The notes beneath the pieces are model-generated. The model made no database searches. It saw nothing but the letters and a program-made list of their open reading frames with translations, and was not told the origin of the DNA. This document shows positions 30,335 through 39,772 of a stretch of 64,000 nt of DNA, piece by piece. The translations under genes and the position numbers were made by a program. Where the stretch lies: positions 124,001 through 188,000 of the forward strand of contig CAJTQF010000003.1 of the NCBI GenBank assembly GCA_910578565.1, given 5' to 3'. This DNA comes from an uncultured Christensenella sp. (GTDB lineage Bacteria > Bacillota > Clostridia > Christensenellales > Borkfalkiaceae). Position 1 is the first letter of the stretch. Each line of letters begins with the position of its first letter.

Positions 30335-31012
30335 ATGCGTAAAAACGGTTCAAGATTAATCTCATTGCGGCAATACCGCCTTACCGATTTATTTCTGTTT
30401 GCGGTGATACTGACCGTGTTCGAAGTGATATTACACTTCGCTTTTAAGGCTTTTCGCGGCGATTTTATATTTTCGCCCATGCTGGCAATCACTCTTATTG
30501 TCATGATGAGATGGGGCTGGCCGGCGGTGTTTTACGCTCTCGGCGATGGGTTGCTGTTCTGTTTGCTGAATATCAAAGACCCCGGGTTTTCGCCCTATAT
30601 GTTTGCTATTTATATAGTGGGTAATGCCTTTATCGCCCTGCTTTTGCTTATGACAAAGTTTATGGGCAAGGAAAAAATACGCGGCAAATGGTACTTTACG
30701 CTGTTGTTCGTGACCGCAGGCTGGATAGCCGTGGTTCTGGGCAGGGCGGCTGTCGCGGCGTGTTGCGGGCTCGGTTTTGTTTCGGCTCTTTTATCGCACT
30801 TCGGAGATCTGGTTTCGTTTGCGGTCTGCCTTGTGGTGATACTGGTAATGCGCAGGCTGGACGGAATGTTCGAAGACCAGAAAACCTTTTTAAAACGGCT
30901 TGATGCGGAAAAGAAGGAAAAGGCAAGGCGCGACACTTTCGGCGACGAGCCGATCGAAGTGGACGAAGAGAGCCTTAAAATTCTGAAAAAAGACGACGAT
31001 TTATACAACTGA
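30335..31012 (+). CDS. Polytopic membrane protein opening the pectin locus
   Basis: 225 residues with five or six membrane helices (about 16-36, 46-63, 88-106, 119-141, 150-170) and an acidic cytoplasmic C terminus (DTFGDEPIEVDEESLKILKK). The overall layout resembles ECF-type substrate-binding membrane proteins or small channel subunits, but no family motif is clear. It is the first gene after the operon promoter and precedes the permeases by 72 bases, so it probably supports sugar-oligomer transport. Confidence 0.7.
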   Translation: MRKNGSRLISLRQYRLTDLFLFAVILTVFEVILHFAFKAFRGDFIFSPMLAITLIVMMRWGWPAVFYALGDGLLFCLLNIKDPGFSPYMFAIYIVGNAFIALLLLMTKFMGKEKIRGKWYFTLLFVTAGWIAVVLGRAAVAACCGLGFVSALLSHFGDLVSFAVCLVVILVMRRLDGMFEDQKTFLKRLDAEKKEKARRDTFGDEPIEVDEESLKILKKDDDLYN

Positions 31013-31084
31013 CTTCGGTAATCCGCGGCGTTGCCGCTGATATATAAATTACTTAAATTTTAAGTGGTATGGAGGAAATTTTCA

Positions 31085-32149
31085 ATGTTCAAACTCAAAT
31101 GCGACGACTTCCTTATCTACGACGAGGCGACGGGTACGTACAGTATGTCGCCCGAACAGCAGGTAAGGGATCAGACAGAGCGGAACAGATGGAAAAGCAC
31201 GGGTTTTACCATTTTGAAGGACTGGCGCCTGTACCTGATGCTCGTACCCATGATTTTGGTGTACCTGCTTTGGAAGTACCTGCCCATGACCGAACTTTTG
31301 GCGGCTTTCAGATTCGGTAACTTTCAGGACGTGTCAGACAGACCCTGGGTTGGCTTCAACAACTTTAAGGTAATCTTCGTCGGCGCGGAAGCTACGACTT
31401 TCTGGATGGCATTCAGGAATACGTTCGTCATAGCGTTTTACGGACTTTTGTTCGGTTTCCCGCTTCCCATTATTCTGGCGCTTTTCTTTAACGAAGTGCG
31501 TTCCAACGTTGTGAGATCGATTATGCAGGTATGCGTGTACCTGCCCAAATTCATTTCAACCGTTATAGTTACGTCGCTTGCGCTTGCGCTCTTTGCAAGT
31601 GATACTGCAAGCACAAGCCCCGGTATACTTTCAAAACTATTGGATAAAATTTCTAGCTCGTCGCATTTGCATGATGCTGTAAACAAAAATGGTCTTGTTT
31701 ACTCGCTTGAATATTTCCGTTCTATTTACATAATTACGGACATATGGGAACACGCCGGCTACGACTCGATTGTGTTCTTCGCCGCGGTAATAGCGGTGTC
31801 GCCCACGTCTTACGAGGCGGCGCAGATAGACGGCGCGGGCAAGATGGCGCAGATGCGCTACGTGGTTATCCCCAGCATTTTGTCCACGGTCGTAATAATG
31901 CTTATTATGAAGATAGGCGGACTCCTTTCCGTAGGTTACGAAAAGCTGTACCTGCTTTGTCCCGACGACTCGCTTGACAACTATCAGGTCGCGGAAGTCG
32001 TTTCAACCTGGTCAAACCGCATAGGCGGCTCGTATACTTCGCGCGCATACGGTATCGCGGGTGAAATGACCAACAACCTTATAGGTATGATTCTGGTAAT
32101 AGGTTCGAACACGATAGCAAGAAAAGCGTCGGACGTTTCGTTGTACTAA
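31085..32149 (+). CDS. Oligosaccharide ABC transporter permease, LplB family
   Basis: 354 residues from ATG 31085 behind GGAGGAAA. Six membrane helices start near residue 47. The EAA loop that contacts the ATPase is EAAQIDGAGKMAQMRYVVIP near 250. LplB/YteP-type permeases act with YtcP-type partners and import pectin- or rhamnogalacturonan-derived oligomers. A cytoplasmic head of about 45 residues precedes the first helix. It is followed after 16 bases by the second permease. Confidence 0.92.
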   Translation: MFKLKCDDFLIYDEATGTYSMSPEQQVRDQTERNRWKSTGFTILKDWRLYLMLVPMILVYLLWKYLPMTELLAAFRFGNFQDVSDRPWVGFNNFKVIFVGAEATTFWMAFRNTFVIAFYGLLFGFPLPIILALFFNEVRSNVVRSIMQVCVYLPKFISTVIVTSLALALFASDTASTSPGILSKLLDKISSSSHLHDAVNKNGLVYSLEYFRSIYIITDIWEHAGYDSIVFFAAVIAVSPTSYEAAQIDGAGKMAQMRYVVIPSILSTVVIMLIMKIGGLLSVGYEKLYLLCPDDSLDNYQVAEVVSTWSNRIGGSYTSRAYGIAGEMTNNLIGMILVIGSNTIARKASDVSLY

Positions 32150-32165
32150 GGGGGGCAGAAAAAAA

Positions 32166-33092
32166 ATGAAAAGAAAAATAGAAGTCAGCGAGCTTATCTT
32201 TAAAATAATCGCTTACGTTCTCCTGATAATATTTTCAATACTTTGCGTGTATCCGCTTTTATACGCGCTGGGTTCCACGTTCAGCTCGTGGGATGCAGTT
32301 GAACAGGGCAAAGTTATTCTGTGGCCCAACGGATTCCAGATAGAATCGTTCAAGCTGGTATTTATGGATAACCAGTTCTGGATAAATTATTCCAACACCT
32401 TATTTGTAACCTTTGTAGGTACTATCTGGTGTCTGGTATACTCTATACTCGGCGCATACGCTCTTTCAAAAAAGAGACTTATGGGCAGACACGGTTTCAA
32501 CTTCTTCCTTGTTTTCACAATGTGGTTTTCGGCGGGCGTCATTCCGCAGTATCTCAACTATCAGCAGACCGGCTCGATTATGGCGTCTATAGTGGGCGGA
32601 AGCTCTATGTACGACATAGACCTTAAATGGCTTATCGTCCTTGCAATGGGTATGAACGCAACCAACATAATACTTTTGAGAAACTCGTTTGAAGGAGTAC
32701 CTTCCGAAATAGAAGAAGCCGCAAGAATAGACGGCGCCACCGAACTGCAGATTCTTTTGAAAGTTTATATTCCCATGAGCAAGGCAACCATTGCAACGGT
32801 TGCGCTGTTCTTCGGAATTTCGCGTTGGAACGGCTACTTCTGGGCGTATAAAGTGCTTAGTACCGAGCAGCAATATTCCTGGCCCGTACAGGTTTATATG
32901 CGTGACTTCATAGACAAAAACACCAACCTGACGCTGCAATATAATTCGGATACCGCAGACTATGATATAGGTCAGGCCACTTCGATGGTTTACGCAATGG
33001 TTGTGCTTGCAATGATTCCTATACTTGTGATTTATCCCTTTATACAAAAGTATTTTGCAAAGGGCGTAAATATGGGCGGCGTAAAAGAGTAA
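32166..33092 (+). CDS. Oligosaccharide ABC transporter permease, YtcP/AraQ family
   Basis: 308 residues with six membrane helices, the first at about 13-35. The EAA loop reads EEAARIDGATELQILLKVYI near 190. The long loop after helix five (FIDKNTNLTLQYNSDTADYD) is characteristic of the YtcP group. It pairs with the LplB-type permease upstream; the solute-binding lipoprotein follows after 60 bases. Confidence 0.93.
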   Translation: MKRKIEVSELIFKIIAYVLLIIFSILCVYPLLYALGSTFSSWDAVEQGKVILWPNGFQIESFKLVFMDNQFWINYSNTLFVTFVGTIWCLVYSILGAYALSKKRLMGRHGFNFFLVFTMWFSAGVIPQYLNYQQTGSIMASIVGGSSMYDIDLKWLIVLAMGMNATNIILLRNSFEGVPSEIEEAARIDGATELQILLKVYIPMSKATIATVALFFGISRWNGYFWAYKVLSTEQQYSWPVQVYMRDFIDKNTNLTLQYNSDTADYDIGQATSMVYAMVVLAMIPILVIYPFIQKYFAKGVNMGGVKE

Positions 33093-33152
33093 TCAAACTG
33101 ATTTTTATCGGGCATAAAACCCCGGTTTAAATAAATTAATAAGGAGAGAAAA

Positions 33153-35960
33153 ATGAACAAAACCAAAAAAATTGCAACAGCCGTTGTATCCGTTGTAATG
33201 GCGGGAACTATGGTCGCGTCGCTTTCGGCTTGCGGCCCTAACAACAACGGTGAAAACAAAGCAAATTTGATGACCAAATTTGAGAATTTTATGAACGATG
33301 CATGGGAAACTTCGTTGAACGGTTACGGCAGTGAAACTTCATCGTCGGGACAGACCAAACTTACTCCCAAACTTAAAGACGGAAAACTTGATTATGCCGC
33401 TAATACCGTGCTTAAGACAGCAATAGGTTATGATAGTGCTAAAACCGGTATAAAGTTTCCAACGGAGAATGAAGCTATTTCTGCTTTGATAGGTTATTTG
33501 GGTGGTTATCAGGATTCGGATTCTACGGTTGAGTTGTACGGCGAACAGTATTCCAGCAAAAAACTGAAACCAGCATGGTTAGCCTTGGCAAGAACTTTGA
33601 ATGTTGAAATTAATGACGCCTACAAGGGCGGTAAATCTGCAAGTCAAATGTCCGATATTACCAATCAGGCAGATGGGCTTGCAACTCATCAGTTATTCAC
33701 GGCATCCGCTACGGATATCAACAATCAGGGCGCGGCGGGCAACCTTCTGAATATTACAGATTATCTTGATTACATGCCCAATTACAAGGCGTTCCTTGAA
33801 GCGAACCCCATTGCACGTCTTTCGCTGACTGCGGACGAATACGGTTCAATGTATATGCTTCCTTACTTCGACGGTAACGACGATATCGAAAAATACGTCC
33901 TTCTCGAAAAGAATCTGGTTGAAATTCTTCTCGATTCCGCAGCTTTGGACGGAGCGGATACAATTACTTTCAAGGCTCAGGCTGACGCAAAGAACGCCGA
34001 TCCTAAGAATGCAGACAAGGGTATTGTGGGCACTTCCACTTCGGTTGAATCTTTCATGGGTCAGACCGGCAAATGGGAAGTCGAAACCACAAATCCCGCG
34101 GCGTTGGATAGCAGCAAGACCCCCGACTGGGGCAACGACCTGAACGTTGCGGCTACGGCTTCTGGTACCGGCGCGACAACTAAAGTCGTTATAAACTACG
34201 ATGCGGCTCTGGCTGCGGCGCAGGACGCAACCAAGCCTCTTGGCGCGGCAATCAGTGCGGCGGCAGGCAAGGCTTATACCGGTACCAGCGGCAACATTAT
34301 CGATTTGCAGAACTTTGCCATCAATGAAAAGCAGGGTAACGTAAAGGGCGCGGATCTTCTTAAAATTTTGAGAGAATATATTAAAGTCGCTTACCAGAAA
34401 GAAGGCGGCGGCGCGTTCTATACTAAACTGTCAGACGTATTCAACAGCGCTTACGCTGCCTGGGACGTTGACCTTTACACGGCTCTCGGCAGATGCTATA
34501 CAACCTGCGGTAAATTGCTTGCAGTGAGCGGCGAGTCTCTTGTCAAATCCGAAGCAAACCTTTACTTGCTTTCCGGTCGTGAACACAAGGCGAACAGATA
34601 TAGCGACACTTACGCTATGGCGGGCGAGCTGTACGGCGTGCGCGGACTTGAATCGAGATATTCCCCCACATACGCATATGTAAATAACGAAGGTAAAATT
34701 TCGGACTCGCGTCTTGACGAAAATATGTGGGGAGCACTTGACAAGATGAATAAACTTGCCAAGGAAGGTCTTTTTAACGCAATGACAACCGATAATATCG
34801 GTAAAGGCGGTTGGAACTCGACTAACGAATCTGGCAACACCGGCGTTCAGACTCTTTCAATGCACGACTACGTTCAGACTCAGACTTCAAACGGCGGTTT
34901 TAAAGCACAGAACGGCAATCTTGATTCAACCGTTTACAACTTTGCTCCCGTTCTCACTCCCGTATCCAAATGGGACGATAACGGAAACGGAACCGCAGAT
35001 AAGTATATGAGATTTACCGAAAGCTGGCGTGGCGTAAAGAACACCGGTTGGTGTATCTCTTACGAAGCGGTTAAAAACAATCCCGATAAACTTTCGGCTT
35101 CGCTTGCGCTTGTCGATTACTTCTTCTCCAACGACGGACAGATTCTTATGACCTATGGTCCACAGTCTGTTAACGGCGATGACAACGGATCTAAAACAGC
35201 AACTAAGGCGGCAGGCGGCGGTTTCTGGTACGGTACTCCCGTAACAGGTACGGTTGAAGGCGTAACCCTTGCAACAAATGCGGACGGCTCGCTTACAAAC
35301 GAAACTCTTCTTGCGCTTAAAGCAAAGAATGTTATCGGTTCGCACGACGACGTTCAGTATTATGCTACCGAAAAGTATGAAGCCGAATACTTTGTCTACA
35401 ATAACGCGCTCTATACAGGTAAGCTTTATAAAGGCAGGCAAATCCCCGCTATGACGAAGAGCTCGCTCACGATGTTTGAAACTTCATCCATTGGTAATCA
35501 TTCGTTTACAAACTATGCGCGTTACTTTATCGGTTCGGCGTTGAACCTTGGTAATAAGGATCAGGGATTTGAATATCAGTGCACTTCAAAATCAGGTATC
35601 GTAGGCGCAGACATTGTCAATATCGCGCTTGTAAACGGAACCATCAAACATACGTTGCAGATTTCTCCCGCAGAAGCTGAAGCAAACAACAACTGGTGGT
35701 ATATGCTTACACCCACCCTTCTTCCTTATGAAACCGCGGTAAACAACGTTATAACGGTTGCGCCTTATACTATAATTACCGCTCTCAACTCGCAGGCTAT
35801 TTCGCTTTTCAAAGTTGACGGTAGCACACCTAACCTTCTTAACGACGTTATGGCTTACGGTCTCGGTTCGCAGCACCTTATCAGAACTATGAACAACAAC
35901 GATAAACTTCCCGATACGGCTGCGGATATGGTTAAATATCTCAACACGGTTAAGGGTTAA
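33153..35960 (+). CDS. Very large ABC solute-binding lipoprotein
   Basis: 935 residues behind AAGGAGAG. A signal peptide ends in the lipobox LSAC with Cys27, so the mature protein is membrane-anchored. It is related by position to YtcQ/LplA-type oligosaccharide receptors, usually 450-560 residues long. The extra length includes Thr/Ala/Gly-rich stretches (about 290-370) that look like inserted loops. The part around residues 540-700 (SWRGVKNTGWCISYEAVKNN and LVDYFFSNDGQILMTYG) resembles the C-terminal lobe of such receptors. A large receptor could bind long or branched pectin fragments. Confidence 0.85.
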   Translation: MNKTKKIATAVVSVVMAGTMVASLSACGPNNNGENKANLMTKFENFMNDAWETSLNGYGSETSSSGQTKLTPKLKDGKLDYAANTVLKTAIGYDSAKTGIKFPTENEAISALIGYLGGYQDSDSTVELYGEQYSSKKLKPAWLALARTLNVEINDAYKGGKSASQMSDITNQADGLATHQLFTASATDINNQGAAGNLLNITDYLDYMPNYKAFLEANPIARLSLTADEYGSMYMLPYFDGNDDIEKYVLLEKNLVEILLDSAALDGADTITFKAQADAKNADPKNADKGIVGTSTSVESFMGQTGKWEVETTNPAALDSSKTPDWGNDLNVAATASGTGATTKVVINYDAALAAAQDATKPLGAAISAAAGKAYTGTSGNIIDLQNFAINEKQGNVKGADLLKILREYIKVAYQKEGGGAFYTKLSDVFNSAYAAWDVDLYTALGRCYTTCGKLLAVSGESLVKSEANLYLLSGREHKANRYSDTYAMAGELYGVRGLESRYSPTYAYVNNEGKISDSRLDENMWGALDKMNKLAKEGLFNAMTTDNIGKGGWNSTNESGNTGVQTLSMHDYVQTQTSNGGFKAQNGNLDSTVYNFAPVLTPVSKWDDNGNGTADKYMRFTESWRGVKNTGWCISYEAVKNNPDKLSASLALVDYFFSNDGQILMTYGPQSVNGDDNGSKTATKAAGGGFWYGTPVTGTVEGVTLATNADGSLTNETLLALKAKNVIGSHDDVQYYATEKYEAEYFVYNNALYTGKLYKGRQIPAMTKSSLTMFETSSIGNHSFTNYARYFIGSALNLGNKDQGFEYQCTSKSGIVGADIVNIALVNGTIKHTLQISPAEAEANNNWWYMLTPTLLPYETAVNNVITVAPYTIITALNSQAISLFKVDGSTPNLLNDVMAYGLGSQHLIRTMNNNDKLPDTAADMVKYLNTVKG

Positions 35961-36051
35961 TAAAGTTCAGTACAGTAAAATCAAATAATTAAAGTTTTGT
36001 CTGCGCCCGCTTTCGGGCGGGCGCAAGACAAAAAAATTTGGGGAACGTGAA

Positions 36052-36651
36052 ATGAAGACTCAAATGAGATTTCAGAAATACTTAATACTCGCAATACTTA
36101 TTGTTGCGGCTTTAAGTTTTGTCTACGCTCTTTCGTTCTGCGGCGGCACAGTATATCAGTACGGAACGCTGTATGACCAGGTAAATGATAAAGAGAAAGT
36201 AGAAGGCGCCAAAGCATTGTTTGAAGCGTCGCAAAGATATAACGATATTTTAATATGGCTCGCGGTGGCGTTTATTCTTGTTGTTGTGCTCAATTATGTA
36301 ATGGCTACGACCAAACGCCGTAAATATTATATTACCAATTACATATCAATCGGGCTTACGATAGCGTACGCATTCGCTTTTGCTGCCGTACTCGCCTGGA
36401 TAGTAATGGACACTTATTCGTTGTTTGTCGTAATCGACAAAGATTTAGCGGCAGCCAAATTCCTTGGTACAGAAGGATTTAAATATTCGACTATTAACTT
36501 TATTTTAGGTTACGTCGTGGTTGGCATTTCGGCTTTAAGCGCATGCCTTATGATTTTCAACCTTGTCTGGAAAATTATCCTTATGAAGGGTGAAAAGAAA
36601 TTGCTTGCGGCTGCGCCCGTTAACAGCGAGACGGCAGAGGAGGCAGTGTAA
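36052..36651 (+). CDS. Four-helix membrane protein of unknown function (pectin locus)
   Basis: 199 residues with membrane helices at about 12-32, 67-86, 98-121 and 150-173 and an extracellular loop after the first helix (CGGTVYQYGTLYDQ). The tail is short and acidic. No family recognised. It lies between the receptor and ATPase genes, in the same operon, and has two neighbours of similar size and topology. It may be an accessory transporter subunit. Confidence 0.75.
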   Translation: MKTQMRFQKYLILAILIVAALSFVYALSFCGGTVYQYGTLYDQVNDKEKVEGAKALFEASQRYNDILIWLAVAFILVVVLNYVMATTKRRKYYITNYISIGLTIAYAFAFAAVLAWIVMDTYSLFVVIDKDLAAAKFLGTEGFKYSTINFILGYVVVGISALSACLMIFNLVWKIILMKGEKKLLAAAPVNSETAEEAV

Positions 36652-36652
36652 T

Positions 36653-37255
36653 ATGAAACAGCTTACGCCTAACCAGCAAATCATAGCAGACGATATTCTC
36701 CGCTATAAGAGAAATAAACTTGCGCAAATATTCGCAATACTCGGTATTGCTTTCAATTGCCTTTATTTCTGTCTGTTATACGCCATACCGGATGCAAAAA
36801 TGAGAACAATAACTTTGGGTGTGTCGGTAGTTTTAACGCTCGTGCTGTTACTGCTTGTATTCCTTTCGTCGGAAGGCGTTAAGGGTTACAACAAGAAATT
36901 CAGCATAGTGCTTTTGGTTATCGCCGCATTCCAGATTTTAAGAATATTCTACTATCCTTTAAGGGGTTTGCAGGCAGACACTTTAAAAGATATAGGTTAC
37001 TTCGGAATTTATCCCCAGACCAGCGCGCTGTTCTTCACAATAATGGTAGTCTGGCTTTGCGCGTCGTCCGCATGTATTATAACTTCGGCGGTGCTCGGCT
37101 GGATATATGCGGCGCGGTTGCAAAAATTCCAGAAGAAAATCAACGCAGGCGAAATTTCGGTTGAACAGACCTTAAAGGATATGGATGCCGAGGACGCGGA
37201 TAACGCACTCAAAGTAGATTCAAGCGTAGATTTGGATTTTGGGGAGGTTGACTAA
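36653..37255 (+). CDS. Four-helix membrane protein of unknown function (pectin locus)
   Basis: 200 residues from ATG 36653, one base after the previous stop, with AGAGGAGGCAG as ribosome site; the frame is open upstream only within that gene. Membrane helices are at about 22-44, 50-71, 82-102 and 126-150. The cytoplasmic tail is acidic (DMDAEDADNALKVDSSVDL). It is translationally coupled to the preceding membrane protein and followed after two bases by the ATPase gene. Such tight coupling suggests the products assemble together. Confidence 0.75.
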   Translation: MKQLTPNQQIIADDILRYKRNKLAQIFAILGIAFNCLYFCLLYAIPDAKMRTITLGVSVVLTLVLLLLVFLSSEGVKGYNKKFSIVLLVIAAFQILRIFYYPLRGLQADTLKDIGYFGIYPQTSALFFTIMVVWLCASSACIITSAVLGWIYAARLQKFQKKINAGEISVEQTLKDMDAEDADNALKVDSSVDLDFGEVD

Positions 37256-37257
37256 TA

Positions 37258-38346
37258 ATGCCCGAGGTAAACATTCAACATTTAGATAAAGTATACGATA
37301 ACAAGGTTCAGGCGGTTTTCGACTTCAATCTTGATATCCAGGACGGCGAATTTATCGTTCTCGTAGGACCTTCCGGCTGCGGCAAGTCAACTACGCTGAG
37401 AATGGTTGCGGGTCTTGAAGACATAACGAACGGCAACCTTATCATAGACGGAAAGGACTGTACGCGTCTGCCCCCCAAGGACAGAGATATAGCTATGGTT
37501 TTCCAGAACTATGCGCTGTACGGTCATATGACTATTTACGAAAATATGGCATTTTCTCTCACTCTCCGCAAAGAGAATAAAGAGATAATTCACAGAAAGG
37601 TTATGGCGGCGGCTGAAATTCTCGATTTGAAGAGCCAGCTCAACAAAAAGCCCAAGCAGCTTTCCGGCGGTCAGCGCCAGCGTGTCGCAATGGGGCGCGC
37701 AATTGTCCGTAACCCCAAAGTATTCCTTTTTGACGAACCCCTTTCAAACCTCGACGCAAAACTCAGGGGTTCGATGAGAAGAGAACTCATACTTTTACAT
37801 AAAAAACTGAATGCGACTATTATGTACGTAACCCACGACCAGACCGAAGCTCTGACTCTTGCGGACAGAATAGTGTGTATGTCAATGGGACACGTCCAGC
37901 AGATAGGTAAACCTATAGACCTGTACGAAAGACCCGCAAACACTTTCGTCGCAACCTTTATAGGGCTTCCCCCTATGAATATGTTCGAAGGCAAAATTCA
38001 GGGCGGATATTTCAAGAGCGACCTTTTCGAATATCCTTTAAGCGAAAAGCAGATAAGACAGCTTAAAGACTATGAAGGAAAAGAAGTAATTTTAGGCGTG
38101 CGTCCCGAAAACGTCACCCGCGACGGCTCTGTAAAATTAAACGTTACCAACAACGAGAACCTGGGTATGAACACCCTTGTACACGGCAAAGTCGGCGGTG
38201 TGAAAAACGTTGTCTGCAAATTTGCCGAGTGGTGCAATTACAAAAACGGCGACGATATCAATATAGGTTTCGACGCTACGATGATGCACTTCTTTGAAAT
38301 GCCCGAAGGCGATATGCCCGGCAAGGCAATAATTAAGGAGGGATAA
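37258..38346 (+). CDS. ABC transporter ATPase, MsmX/UgpC family
   Basis: 362 residues behind GGGGAGGTTGACTAATA. All nucleotide-binding motifs are intact: Walker A GPSGCGKST near residue 36, Q-loop VFQNYALYGHM, signature LSGGQRQRVAMGRA, Walker B VFLFDEPLSNLDAK and H-loop MYVTHDQTEAL. The C-terminal 120 residues are the OB-fold regulatory domain. MsmX-type ATPases energise several sugar importers and are usually encoded elsewhere. A dedicated copy inside the pectin operon is less common. Confidence 0.94.
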   Translation: MPEVNIQHLDKVYDNKVQAVFDFNLDIQDGEFIVLVGPSGCGKSTTLRMVAGLEDITNGNLIIDGKDCTRLPPKDRDIAMVFQNYALYGHMTIYENMAFSLTLRKENKEIIHRKVMAAAEILDLKSQLNKKPKQLSGGQRQRVAMGRAIVRNPKVFLFDEPLSNLDAKLRGSMRRELILLHKKLNATIMYVTHDQTEALTLADRIVCMSMGHVQQIGKPIDLYERPANTFVATFIGLPPMNMFEGKIQGGYFKSDLFEYPLSEKQIRQLKDYEGKEVILGVRPENVTRDGSVKLNVTNNENLGMNTLVHGKVGGVKNVVCKFAEWCNYKNGDDINIGFDATMMHFFEMPEGDMPGKAIIKEG

Positions 38347-38347
38347 G

Positions 38348-39001
38348 ATGGAAGAAATGGAAAAGGTAGTGGAAGCTGCCGAAGTTCAGCCTTCCGAAGA
38401 GATTCAACCCAAGCCTTCCAAAGCAGCAAAGGCGGGCGCGGCAATTAAGGAATGGTTCAGAAAATTTACCGTTAAACTTAAACACAGACCAATGAACATA
38501 GCGTTCTTTGTTTTGATAGTGGCAACGGTGCTTTATCTTTGCTCGCTGGGAGATTATTCGCAGTCCGTACTCAAATACAGGATTGTAGACTGGCTGGGGC
38601 TCAGTGTTTTCGTAAATACTCTGTTCTGCATTCTGTCCCTGTTGCTGTTTATGAACTCGTTCCCCAAACGTTCGAAAAAGCCCAGGATAGTAATGCTTAT
38701 ACTGTTCTTCGTGTTTGTCGCGGCAATGATAACGTTTGACGTTCTGTTCTACGTCCGTGCGGGAAACGCTTACAACAACGACCTTGCCAATCCCAATTGG
38801 GACCCCGCAATTAAAGCCGACGTGCAAAGTTATATGGTACCCGCACTCAATTCGGCTTTGGCGCATATAGCGCTGGTCGGACTGGGCGCGATACTTACGG
38901 CGACATATCCTTTATACGGTAAACTTCTCAATAAGATTAATACCAGAAAGGTCATCGAATCTACCGAACTCAAAGAAGCTATCGAAACTCAGGACGATTA
39001 A
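38348..39001 (+). CDS. Four-helix membrane protein of unknown function (pectin locus)
   Basis: 217 residues, one base after the ATPase stop with AAGGAGGG inside that gene's end. An acidic then basic cytoplasmic N terminus of about 47 residues precedes helices at about 48-68, 84-103, 112-134 and 170-190. Between helices 3 and 4 is a hydrophilic loop (NAYNNDLANPNWDP) probably facing outside. The family is unrecognised; coupling to the ATPase gene points to a role in the transporter complex. Confidence 0.75.
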   Translation: MEEMEKVVEAAEVQPSEEIQPKPSKAAKAGAAIKEWFRKFTVKLKHRPMNIAFFVLIVATVLYLCSLGDYSQSVLKYRIVDWLGLSVFVNTLFCILSLLLFMNSFPKRSKKPRIVMLILFFVFVAAMITFDVLFYVRAGNAYNNDLANPNWDPAIKADVQSYMVPALNSALAHIALVGLGAILTATYPLYGKLLNKINTRKVIESTELKEAIETQDD

Positions 39002-39023
39002 TTTATCCGATAAAAATAAAAGT

Positions 39024-39061
39024 AATTTAGCCGGCAAAAAGTGTTTTGTCGGCTAAATTTT
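39024..39061 (+). terminator. Terminator inside the pectin operon
   Basis: AATTTAGCCGGCAAAA pairs along 16 positions (one G:U) with TTTTGTCGGCTAAATT around a four-base loop, followed by TTTTAAAA. It would reduce expression of the last three genes relative to the transporter. Confidence 0.7.
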
Positions 39062-39073
39062 AAAAGGTAAACA

Positions 39074-39772
39074 ATGGCAAAAAAGAAGAAAAAGTTTCAG
39101 GAAACCACCATAGAAAATTACTACGACCTGAAACTTGACAAAATTGACGAACTGGTCGCGGCGTTAAAGGAAGAAACCCCGCGGGAGAGCGGCGGAAACA
39201 TTTCCTATAACGTTGCCGAGATTACGGGCGACGACAGCGAAAGAAACAGGCAAAAAGAGTTTGACCCCTATAAAGTGGACAAATTTTCAAGAATACCCGC
39301 CTGGGTAAAGGCGCTTTTCATAAAGTTCTGGTTTTCGGGTTGCGTATGTTACTTCGTTATGTTCGGACTGCGCATAAACGAGCTGGACAAACTCGTGCTT
39401 CTGGGCGCGGTGCTTGGCTTGGTTGTGGACGTGCTTGTAAACCCGTTGTTCAGATATATGGAATCCGACAGAAAAGAGTACAACGCGTATATGATGTTCC
39501 CGTTCCCTTTTAAGGCGTTCTGGACTTTTTTCACAAACGTAATTTACTATATATTAGTTGTATTCTGCGTAAATTACTGTTACTTCGGTTTAAACGAACT
39601 TATAAATTTAATTTCCGGTACGTCCAATGAAATAAAAGTGGGGGTAGAACCCTTGCTTTTTGGTGTGTTTACCGTTATAATTGATATGATTTTCATCGGT
39701 ATTAAAGACGGAATAGTCATACTAACCAAAAAACGTAAAAACACAAAAAAAGAAGGTACTTTAAATGTTTAA
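39074..39772 (+). CDS. Membrane protein of unknown function preceding GH28
   Basis: 232 residues. A Lys-rich start (MAKKKKKFQE) and a hydrophilic domain of about 75 residues come before four membrane helices (about 80-100, 105-125, 148-170, 198-220). The end is Lys-rich and cytoplasmic. The N-terminal ENYYDLKLDKIDELVAALKE looks like a helical interaction segment. I know no described family. Its last eight bases overlap the polygalacturonase gene, tying it to pectin breakdown. Confidence 0.75.
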   Translation: MAKKKKKFQETTIENYYDLKLDKIDELVAALKEETPRESGGNISYNVAEITGDDSERNRQKEFDPYKVDKFSRIPAWVKALFIKFWFSGCVCYFVMFGLRINELDKLVLLGAVLGLVVDVLVNPLFRYMESDRKEYNAYMMFPFPFKAFWTFFTNVIYYILVVFCVNYCYFGLNELINLISGTSNEIKVGVEPLLFGVFTVIIDMIFIGIKDGIVILTKKRKNTKKEGTLNV

